Source: Dipylidium caninum (Eukaryota; Platyhelminthes; Cestoda; Cyclophyllidea; Dipylidiidae). Taken from it: DNA of 64,000 nt. Of this stretch, positions 26,201 through 38,200 are shown one piece after another. The notes under the pieces are model-generated. The model saw only the letters and a list, made by a program, of their open reading frames with translations. It was not told the origin of the DNA and ran no database searches. The position numbers and the translations under genes were made by a program. The stretch lies in assembly GCA_017562135.1 (NCBI GenBank), contig QEYB01000180.1, forward strand, positions 1,054,001 to 1,118,000, written 5' to 3'. Position 1 is the stretch's first letter. Each line of letters starts with the position of its first letter.

Positions 26201-29200
26201 TGCTGCATAATGATATTTTATGTCCATATCACTTAACGAATCGCTTTTATGGTCGCTCCCTCATGCTCACGAGTAACTGCAATACGTAAAGCTCATGTCG
26301 TTGCCGCTGGGAGTCCCGGTGTACTTACACGCAAAGTGTAGTGAAGCACATTTAGGCATATAATGAATTACGGGGTCCTTTCGTCCCCCCTGAAGTCAAA
26401 CCAGGCCACGGCCAGAAGGGAATGAGGCTTTTAATAAATGTACGGACCGGCTAAGTGGCAGGCCATGTGGCACCGCCCGAAGGTCGAGGTAGCGAGGTGG
26501 TCAACGCCCATCTCGTGGTGTGCAGAGCCGCTACTGCCTCAGGACGGGGGCTGGTTGCAAAGCTGCCTCTGAGGAGAATTTTCCATGTCGTCTCGGAGGT
26601 ATGGGAGCGTTGGTGGTGCCTGGGTCGGCGTTAAGTGGAATCGTCTTTGGCTATTAAAGCGTGCACCAACCAACCAAATCATCCGCTCTAATCGGCAGTT
26701 ATGCAGCAGCCAACTCCTTCCATTTTTATGCTGCTTCCTCGCTTCGTTCGATTTTTATTACTTCCAACTTACAACAACGGGGTGGAAAGCCTGGCCCCCC
26801 ACCGTCTTGCCTGTGCCGCCCTCTCCAGCCAATAACTTGGACGTCTCACGAGCTAATGCGACTTATTTTTCAGCCTCTTCCAACACTATCATTATAACGG
26901 GCCATTAATTTGATGTGTCTTGCCTACCAAGTGTTACAGTGATTAATGAGAAAGAATTGCGAAGTTATTGTGAAACTTACGCCATTGAGTACACTTTTAT
27001 GTGCCATTTCACTAATTCACTTGTCTTCTCATTCGTAAAACCTGGTAGACGACTAAAAAGAGACTGAGAGGCGCAGACATTGCTGGACTTGTTTTTTTAA
27101 TGAAACGAGATGAAAGTCCTCATCCATCATTACAAAGTAATTGCGCGCGACACCGACAGTCAACGTGGCCAGCCGCGGCGAGCGGGTGGAAGTCATCTTC
27201 TGCCGAGTAAATCCACTCTGCGGCTATTCCGCTCATGGAAGTGGTGTAAACAAGCTTTGTCTGCTTTTTTATGGTGAACCAAGGAGACGCGTTTGTTTGT
27301 AGGCTTCTCCCAACTGCGCAGCGTGAAGGGCATAATGCATGACCGCGAGAGACAGGAGCTCTACTCCGCCCTCTCGCCGGCCATCGCCGCCAGTCTGGAC
27401 ACGCGCGGGGCAGTGGCGCTTCTGGCGGCCAGTGCGCGGCCGCGCCTCATCGCCAGTATGCGTAAGAGGGCGAGCAGAGGACACTCTTCGCAGGAGGAGG
27501 CGCCCACTGCGCTCAAACCCACCTCGTGGGCCAGCAGCTTAGACAGCAGCTGCAACGTTCAGTCTCAAGACGATGACTGCCCTCGCGGTGGCCCGTTCAG
27601 GTCGGACGAGCCCTCGTGCGTCCCTCTAACAAGGAAGCAGTCTTTCCTTGTCAACTGGCCAGCCAATCGGCGAGGCAGTACCAACAAAGACGCGGTGATG
27701 GGAGTCAGAAATCACAAGTTTTCCAATTTAGGTGATACAGAAGAATACGCCATCTCAACGAAAAACTCCATAGAACAAGAGACGGCAGACGATCAAGAGG
27801 ACAATCCACTTCTCGTCTCCGAGATGCCGCGACACAAGCGCCCATATTACTGTCAAAAGGCGCAAAAATTTCGAAATAGTTGGCGAACCCAGTCAGTTGA
27901 AAGTCCTCACAGCGTGGCAGAGCATGGGATGGTGCGGGGTCGGTCGTTGACCAGAGTTGATTCACAGTCAGCTAGTGACGATAGCAACGCTGGCAAAGGA
28001 AATGGAGATAGAAACACCCAAGTGACTGTCTACCTGACTCGAGGCTCAAGGGATCCGGTGAAGACCATTCTGGTTAACCATAATGTTGCTAACATTGCGA
28101 CCGCGAATTCAGCCCGACTTCGTGCTCGGCGGCAAAAAACCTTTTCGAATCGCAACCAGTGGAGGTCCGTTCAACTCTCACCGACACATGATGTGGAAGC
28201 TGAGAAACAGGCTTGGCGTGCGGACGAGAGACAACTTAACGTATCTCTATGCAACAGTCGGGACTCATACCTGAATAATCGTTGCCTACATAAAACTCCC
28301 GTTGCACACACAATGAAGAGTCAGTTGTCGTGGAAGAAAAAAAACACTTCGCCATTCGTGACATCTGCTGCATCATCCACAGACATGGCCAAGATGAGGC
28401 AACTCACAAAATCCTTCGAGACGATGCCCGCTTCAATTCTTAAGGCCCAAGTTTCTCACTGGACGTCGGAAAAGAGGTCAATTGTAGACGACGCACCCTG
28501 TTTGGAGCCAGTCTTTACACTGCGACAGCAACGGTACGTCTACCTACACCGATAAATACCATGCATATGCTCTCTTACCTCTGCTATCATCTCTGGAAAC
28601 CTTCGGTCTGCCGCGGAATGGTGCTACCTGGCGCCAGATGAAGCCTATGACACCAGACGGCATGGAGGCGCGGTGTGGCGGTGGATCGACTCGTCATGCA
28701 CCTCGTGTGTGGGCAGTTGAACCGCTGTGAGACCCGGGGAAACGTCCAAAATTAGTTGGCCATGTTAAGAAGCCAGTGGAGAATGGGACTCTACCTGAGG
28801 ATGCTCCTCGCCTATTTGCGTCTGCTATTATTTCAGTGCATCGCTCAAATGAGCAAATACGAGGATGCGAGCAGAGGAGGTGCCGGGTGCACGGTGATTG
28901 AAGTAACCCCATTTGTCAATCATTCGGATTTTGGTAAAGCGAAGCAAGTTGCATTGAAGGCATCCTAACGCTCTCAACTCTGACGCAGGGAAAAAATTAT
29001 TCGGAACATCTCTGGCTGTTGCGCCGATTCTTTTTAATGTCCATTTAGCATACAAGCGATGGAGCGCCACCGTAGCAACTCCGCGTTCCACAATGTCGGC
29101 TACAGACTTGGTCGGAGGAAGCGAATGTTTCAGCAGCGAAGCATGGTGTCGGACTACTGCCTCGCCTTCGCCGTGCTCGGCATACTCCTCATGATAGTGG

Positions 29201-32200
29201 AATACGAGCTAACCTCGGCCCATGTTGTCACCAAGGTAAAAGTGTCCCCCTCTGCTCCATTTTGCACTATTGACGTGTTTGAAAGTTATGGGGTCACTCA
29301 CCACTGGTCTACGGGAAATTGAAGCGGAAGGCTGCCTCGGAGGCGGTTAGGTGGTGTGAGCAGATGTGAGTACTCCCTACTGCGACGCTCGTGTTCTCCT
29401 CCCCATCTGATGTAAATGGACACGTATTTAACCGCATACCATTAAAAAAAACTCATTTCTGATGGTAAATTTTCGTTACTTAAGACTTGTGCAGTGTGCA
29501 TTTATAAGCTTGGAGAGAATAATGTGCCTTCGAGTTAACTTACGTAACTCGAAGTGGTATCCCTGTTAGAGCTTATCCCAAGAATGCCGTCCAAATGGCG
29601 CCTGGTCGTTGTAGACCTTAAATGAGGAAATCGGAGAGAATTTGCCGTAGCCAGATCGGCGCGCTCTCATCCGTCGCCTTGCGGTCTGAACATGTCGAGA
29701 CGCAGAGGGATGGCTTTTAGCAGTGATGTACTCTGTTTTAAAGTTTACTCAAGTGAATTTGACACCTTTGACGCCGCGGACGTCCTCGTGGCGCGCAGGT
29801 CAGCCCATTCCATCGGAACAATTGATGCCTCCTTCCCAGTCCCCATCCTCCGCGCCCGCGGGTGCGGTCAGAGGGGGACAGAAGGAGGACGCTTTTCCCG
29901 CTAATGTGACGTTCGCTGCCGCATTGAGACAAATATGCCAAATACGCCGAAGTTAGAGCAGTGGTAAAATTTTGTACGCAAACGATAGCATGTTAAAATC
30001 AGTATGTTTATCGGTAAGATCTTTACACACATGACGAATTATTCATATTATTGGGAAAGGTCGTAAAATGCGCATAAAACCTACTGAATGTAGTTGTGAG
30101 GCTGTAGGATCAGCATCGGGCATCGCCCTTCGACGTGAAGGCCCACAAACGCCTTGTAGGCAGACTCCTTGCATTCCTGCCCGCTCCTCCTCCCCGTTAG
30201 CGGAATAGCGGTGGGACTCACTCATGGCGGCGCTCTTGGAAGACGTCCAACCTGCCCCTGCCCTCCCCGCCATCCCCTCCGTTTACTCCAGCTCCCTCTG
30301 ATTACGCTTTTTCTTTTGCTTCAAGGAATCCATTTGCTCGCTCTTGTTGAAGTCGCTGATAACGTGCTCAACGCTCGCCCTCATTGGACTCATTATTCTC
30401 TACCACATTATTGTTGTCAGGGTAAGGAAGACCCAACATAGCAGTACGCCTTTCTACCCCTCATTTCTAAGCTGTCTCACCTCCTTCGCCCTTACATTAA
30501 GGTTTCGCTCTGACTTATTAAAGTAGTCGACCTACTAATCTCACGACGAGAAAGAGGTCCCTTGTGTGGAAAAACACCCGTATTCGGAGGATAAAATTTT
30601 GCGCTCTGTACTGCTGTTTGCCTGGCGTTGAGTTGAGGAATGTAGCTTGAATCAAACCAAATCACTGGCTCGCGAGAGCAAAAGGGGAGGCAGAGTTAAT
30701 AAATCTGCCAGCTGCACGGGGACTTTTGGCCCAAAATACGCCAATCCTTTGTGGCTTTCTGTCCTCGTAAACCCTCCACTACCAAATGTTGGGACGATTT
30801 TTAATTCTTAAGAGTGTCTCAGCAATAATACCTGTGGTTGATAAGGCGTCTGCTCTCTCAGCCCGTTTCAAGGCGGCTTGCTCCAAGAGTCTCAGAATAC
30901 CTGCTCCCTCTGGCCCTGGCCAACTTTCCCTCGATCCGCCACCTCTGTGGGATTTCCTCCAAGTGGATGCTCGCCGAAACCTGATAACGACACCACGTCG
31001 TTAACTGTTAATTGTTAAAAGCAAAATCAGTTCAGTCATGCGTGACTCCCGGCTGCAGGCGGGGAATAACGTGAGCGATTCTTAGCCTAAGGAGCAAGTG
31101 CGTGGGAACTTGATTTTCCCCTTCAAAGATAATAAAGTTAGGAGAAATAACCTAGCTGGTATGAGCAACAATTGCCTTTCGAGATTTTGGACCCGAATGA
31201 GGCGCCCGTTTTCCGGGCCCAAGTTATTTCATCGAATCCCCATATCTTTCCCTGACTTGATGTGAATCTTCGGCACAGTAACATTGCAGGCTTTATGGCC
31301 GCATTTGACCGTGCTGAAGATGATGAGACCATAACCCTTTACTTATTATCCATTTCCACATTTAGCAGCCCAAAGTTTGCCCTTATCTCATGAGGCGTGG
31401 CAGTAGAGGGTTTTCCAAACTTTGCCTTGCCTGAAGGACACATGGTGGTTCATTCCCCAAAAATGCCAACTCTCGCCCCAGTCGGCAGAAGAATGGGGTG
31501 GAGGAGGCGGAAGTGACTACATCGCGGGCGTTCATCGACCCGTGGGGTGTACAATCGCCTGTCGCCAATGGCATGCTGGGGCTGCGACGGCCCTCCGAGC
31601 GCTGACTTCGTCGCCGAGTCACGAATGACTGCTCGTAAGATCGTGAGAGCCAGCGATCCTCCGCTTTCAATAATTGATGAGCCATCTTCGTTGGCAGCAA
31701 CACGTGCATATCCACCGAACGCTCGCGTGGAGACGGTTTAACCTCGGTTTTACGCATGACTAAATAAGCAGATAGTCCGTGTTTTCAGATTTCTTCATTT
31801 TCACTTGCTGAGAATCCTGCTGCGACAAGGACATTCAGCAGTATTCTTCCTTGTAGCATGTCACCACCCCGAGAGTCGAGGAGTGACGAGGGGCTCCAGC
31901 ATCAGGACCGGAGCAGTCGTTTCTGGGATTAAAACCGGCCAACAGTGGAATTTTATACTAGTCGTACCAGCTTTCTGTATAAATAAACTCTCAAATCAAA
32001 AACAGTTGTCGAGAGAAACTGCATGGTGGTTAAAGACATTTCGGTCAGGTTACCACTGAAAAGAGTGCTGTTTAGTTACAGGCAGTTCAATGAGTAGATT
32101 AGGGTTTGCCTGTCTTTTATACCGTTTCGTCGACGCCGTCGATGAAAAGAAGAAGAAGAAGAATGGGTGAGTTTTCAACTTTTCGCCCTTACCTCGCGTC

Positions 32201-35200
32201 CCACACACTTCTCATGTCCGGGAAGCGCTTCAAATCCACGTCTCTCAGGTTGCTTGAAGGAAAGGATTCTTTCCGTCGCCTCCAACAAGTTTCTCAGTAT
32301 TGCAATGGCTCACTTCATTTCGCTTAAGCTGATGTGAAGAGAAAGTTGACCTTTCGCGAGCACCTTCACCCATTTCTGTAAGCGTTAAGTTGAGCCTCTA
32401 GGTTGCCCTTTTAGCCCTCCTTGACAGTGACACTCGCCCGGCTCAGAAAATATGCGCGGGGCCCCGAAAGCGTCTGCACTAAAATCTGCCCTTTTGTGAT
32501 GCCTTTCCAGATACTTTCGTTCGACGACTGCATAGAGGACTGGCAAATAGCGTGGAATCGTGCGCGTTTGGCGAAGTTAATGATTGAAATTCTTATATGC
32601 GCCATCCACCCCGTGCCGGGGAGTTTTGCCTTCAAGTGGCCCTCCTCATATTACCTCTTCGGCGGCAACATCCTGCTCTCATGCGCCCACTGTATAAATG
32701 GGACTTTGGACCCGACCCTCCTCTCCGCCGCGGCACCCGTGCCCAGGGTGAGCGCCATCTCAGGCAGCCCCCACGTCATCTTCCCCTCCAACAAGGTGGT
32801 CTCCATCGACATCATTCTCTCTTTACCCATGTTTCTCCGTCTCTATCTCATCTTCCGCGTGGTGGTCCTCCACTCCAAGCTCTTTACTGACACCGGCTCC
32901 CGCAGCATCGGTGCCATGAATAAGGTGAACTTCACCACTCAGTTTGTCTTCAAGACTTTTATGACCATTTGTCCCGGCACCGTGCTGGTGGCTTTCATCC
33001 TCGGATTTTGGGCTGTGCTCGCGTGGATGCTCAGAGCTTGCGAACGGTAGGCAACTCTTGTCACCAGTGCACGTAAATGTGGTTTCGTCTTTCGATAATT
33101 AATTAGCACAACTTCATGAAAATCAACGAATCATTCACTACCTTTACATTGTGCATATTAAATGGGATTTTGTTTACTTGGGTGCCCCTCACCTCGGCAT
33201 TTGAACGACGGGCTGTCATAAACTTCGCGGAAGCCTCGTAAAGCGCCATGGCTCCCTGACGACGCAACCGCACTTGCTCTCCACCACCGCTCGACGTGCG
33301 CACGCTGGTGCGCACTTCTCAAGTGCTTGGCACGGGGTTGCCAAGTGAAAGGAAACAACATTTTGCGTTGAGGCACCCCGTTAAAACTGACCGTGAAAAA
33401 AAGTGAGGCGCTGCGATCGGAAGGGTTTTCAGCTGGGTTTTTTGCTGCTGCATTCCATGCTGCCGCCAGGAGACCACTGACTCCTTGTGCCCAGCCAACA
33501 GGACGTCCTCTTCCCACGCTGGGCGGTTCGAGACTGGCGCCCTCGTCTTTACGCAGTCGTCCCACCGCCTCCTTAGTCTCCGACCACTTCGCACGAGCAA
33601 AGTGGGCGAGCGACAGACTGCAACGCAAGATTATGACGAGTCGCCCCAGTACTGTACTAATATAGGAAAAATGTGCGAATCATCGAACAACGGCCAAAAA
33701 TCACTGTCTGTGAAGAGTCTTATATAGAGCTTCTACCTCCGCCTTGTCGACAGTCCCCCAATAAGCAGGAGGGCATGGATGCGGCATTTTGAGTGGTTTT
33801 TCCTGTGTAGCTTCTATTTAATACGGTTTTTCCCATGAAAGTGATTATCATTTCTCAACCTGTAAGCTATTGTGTCATAGCACGGCAGCCTGCGGCCCGA
33901 GCATCTCACACTGACCATCAACCCAGTGCACTTTCTGTAAGTGGAAGGACGAACTCCTCAGAATCCTTTCATTTCGGCGGCCTAAAAGCGCTAATGGGGA
34001 AGGAAGACTAGCGCTTGAAACTAGACCCCTGGTAGTGACGAGCCCCAAGGTCTGCCACCCTAAGTTTACCACGCTGCCTCAAATAGTGTTGATCGGGTCT
34101 CCAAGATTGATGGGTCCACTCAACTCACTGCGGCCCTCTGCTTTAACTGTCAGGCCAATGAGCTTCCTGAAATACACGCCAAAATGGAGAAAAAGCTGAG
34201 CTACATTGTGCATTTACCGATGGGGTAGAGAAAGTTTAGGCCACGGTTCATTAATCTAATCTTAGCCAAAAGGAACCACTTGGTTTGCGTCGTGTGGACA
34301 CTTTCATGCATGGGAATCCCCAGTTGCTTGAAATCATTGCCCGGTCAATAAATGGACGAAAAGTCCGAGGCTCGGTGACAATGGAAGTTTGGCAATTTTC
34401 AATCTGCCAATTCATGGCAAAGCGCGTGGGGGAATCAACTGCCCACTTCTGCGCGAGGGGACTCGTGGCCGCGGGCGCTGGCCACCGACTCCCTTGTCAG
34501 AGAGTGGCGTCCCTTCGTTTGCACCCTGTCCGCGCAATTCCAGCTAACGGACGGTGGGGCAACATCAGGAGAGCGAAAAAGGGCACTTCTCTTCAAGTGA
34601 CAGCAGTCTTCACAATGCTGCCCTCCGATTTCCCTTATGTGTGCAGATATGGGCGTATTTACGTCCTTCACTTTCTTCGCCACTTCCCCGTTAGGCACCT
34701 CGGAGAGGGGACCCATTTAGCCATTCACAAGGAAACTACCGAGCGTCATCACCGTCCCAACGCCTTCTGCATTTTTTTACCTTGTTAAAGGTTTTTTAGT
34801 CCATTGACGACGATATTTCACGATTAAATGGACTTTAAACTGTCTTTCAAAGATAATCCACTATCCCCAGTGTAGGAAAGATGTTATTTTCATATCTTTA
34901 CAAATTCATGTGATAGAGCAGCCTTTCTGGTGAGTTTTATTCACTAATTCAACTTTATTGCAGAGTTCACGACCCGGTATTCGGTAACCTCTTCAATTCC
35001 ATGTGGCTTGTCGCCGTAACCTTCCTCAGCATAGGCTACGGAGATGTGGTTGCAAACACCTACTGCGGTCGCGCCATTTCTATAGTTACGGGAGTTTTGG
35101 TAAGAATTAAGAAATGTTAATTCTTTAAAAGACCTTGTTTTGTTCCCTAATGGACGGAGGAAATGTTGACGCAGAGGACAAGACTGTCGCGTCTAATCAG

Positions 35201-38200
35201 AAGAGGCCTAAAATATCCCACTGCGCCGATGGGTTGAGCGCGCTCTTTGCCCAACCGCTCGACTTGAGCGACCGTTTTAGCCTTTGAGATGACTTTAGCC
35301 TCCTAGTTGGGGCACCCAACTATGTATGTAGGGCAATTGATGAGGCGCAAACCCCGTTGTTAGACGCTCTTTTGCCACTGTGCGTGACTAAACGCGTTTT
35401 GCGCCCTCTCACCGTGTGCTCGCTCCCCTAACCCCGACTCCTTTCCCATTCTCCCAGGGATCTTTGTGCACAGCTCTTGTTGTTGCTGTGTTTGCCAGGC
35501 AGCTGGAACTCTCCAAGGCAGAAAAGCACGTCATTCATTTTATGATGGAAAATACACTAACTAAGAAGGTCAGTCGCCTAACCGTTGCCATTTTTATATT
35601 GCCCCAATTGTTCGTACGAAACTCTGAATGTAGTAACGGGCGCTAGGAGCATCTTTTTCAAGACTCCCAAAAGCAGGTGTCCTAGTTGGTACTCAGGTTC
35701 TTCACATTCCGCTTCGATCCGTGATCGTCGTTTTGCCTTACGACCTCGCAACCCACTTCTTATGGAGTCCTCAGGGCTATACTTTGCCTAACACACACCG
35801 TCTTAACATTTCAGCAATTAGTGAACCACTTTCTGCCCCCTGTTGTTATAAGATGTTGTCCGTTCCCTCATAATAGCGGAGTCATCTTTTTTAGTAATCA
35901 TTGGACTGTAACACTGTCCATTAACGCTGGCTCTTGCCCACGTCCCTTTTAACTCGCCAAAAGTTATTATCTCTCACAACCTACCTCCGTTTAGATGAAA
36001 CATTACGCAGCAAACGTTCTTCGAGAAACCTGGCTAATATACAAGTATACCAAACTGGTGAAAAAACTCAACGCTTCTACGATTAGAAAACATCAACGGA
36101 AGTTTCTTTTCGCCATCCACGGGTGAGTTGACGAGGCGTATACACTAAGCCTACTGGTACTGCTGGGAAGCGGAGGAGCAGGGGGGGAGACCACCACTGA
36201 TGCACCGGCCTATCTATCAAATGCAGTGGTGTTTGGCGTTCCCTATGGTATAGGCTCTTTTACATACGCAGACAAAGAATAGCAGGAAAAAGTAGAGCTA
36301 CTTGGCCTGCTGGTGGCGCAGTTGGCGCAGGAGAGGCCTCTCAAGTGTCTTATGAGGTGTCATATGGGCGCCACCGTGCTTGGACGTCTACGCGGTGGCG
36401 ACATGTCACCCGTCGAGTTTCATTGGTCTCAAGCTGCCACGACGAAATGGTCCATGCAACTCTGTCAGTTCTGTGTGAGGGAGGAGGGCGGCGGAGCGGA
36501 CAGCCTCGGCGGAAAGGTCTCTTGGCAGTCCGTCAGCCAGAGGGTGACCAACTGCAAGAGCACATAAAATGTCGTCCTCTTGTTCTTGCTGCAATAAAAT
36601 TGGCCCAACATCGGCTTAGAGGAGATACAGGAACTGCTAGTATTTGCTGGAGGAGCTTCGGGCTCATTTGGAAGTTTCAGCTTTTCGTTCATTATGTGGC
36701 CGAAAAATGTACTCATACCAATTTGCAGCGTTGTAGACAGATTGAACATTACTTACGAATTTCGTTTTCTTCAGTCTCCGACAGGTGAAGTTGGAACAGA
36801 GGAAGCTGCAGGACAATGCGAACACGTTGATAGACTTGGCCAAGGTGAGTCGAACGCCTGACCGACGACACCGAGTCACAAGGCTAGGGCCTTGTTGGGG
36901 GGGGCGGGGGGAGATTTGCGGCGCGCGGGTCGGGCGGTTTGCTCTCTATGAGTTTCTGTCTCTGTTTTAAAATTTCCCGAGTTTTACCCAGTCTACACCC
37001 CTCAAGAAGGGCAAGGCACGACCTCGCCCACATTTACAACGTGTTTACTGGTCAGGCCGCCTTCACTCCGACGAGGAGAAATAATAGATTGGAGGGACTC
37101 GTTATATCCCGCTTGTACTCTGCTCACACTTGAGGATGATAAGCGAGGCCCTACTAAAGAAACTTAGAGATAATTGGTGAAGCATCACGACGATAATCAA
37201 GAGTAATAGATACCTCGAACAGGCTCAAATACGTCGCTCGGGAACTTATCAAATTTGTCATCACAAATTAGCAGTTCTGACAAAAACCTACGTGGGTGTT
37301 CAGCCTTTTGTAAATAAAATGTTTAACTGTCTGAAAAATCTACCGGTGTTTCCGGGGAGACGGAGGGGAAGGGGGGAGCCATGCGTTACAGTAAAGGAGC
37401 CAAAAGACATTTTTGCGCGTCAATTTCCCTTATCTCGGTCAGCTTCGAAGAAGTTCAACTCGATTCCTTCGGGCGTTCGTAAGCTAACTTCCGCACATTA
37501 TGCCGCCGATTCTGTTAATTACTGCCTATCATAGGTGGCAGTTGTGCCCTATTTGCCGTGAACAGCCAGGCTTTCCTCTGGCTCCACTTTCTGGTAACAC
37601 TCCTTCCACTACATCACTATTTGTAAGTACCAATTGCGGCGGTCCTCCTCTCGGCGCATGCGGTAAGTCGGCAGAATCTGCGTTGGCGATCGGTTCGGCA
37701 TCGCTTCGGGCAGCTAAACGATGATGACTCCTTCCCACTGTGCTGAGTATTATCGGTGAAACAACGGACCTCCACAAGGCGTTATCTCGTTTCGTCATCT
37801 TCAACCGGCAATTGGATATACGATGAGTCGCCTCATCGGAAGACTCTCCACGGAGTGGGGTTGGTTCGGTACTGGCGATTGTCAACAAGGAAGTTCCGGG
37901 AACCGTGTAGGTGGTTCATGGATCCACATCTGCTCTCTTCTGTGAAACAGCCCGGTCAAATGGTTCGAAACAGTTCAACACGCATTAGCGGACTAGTTGT
38001 CATTAAAGGAACGGCATTGCCAGGGCATAACACATTGTTCTAACCACGACAAGCATCATGTTTCAGACAATCTCGACCGTTGAGTTAAAGGGACAAGAGA
38101 ACTGTATTTGCGCAATTTGGGAGCAGTTTCACTTTTCGGAAATTCTGGGGGTACTAAAGTATTTATGTTTCAAAGCCAATTCACTCTAAGGGGTAAAGTT

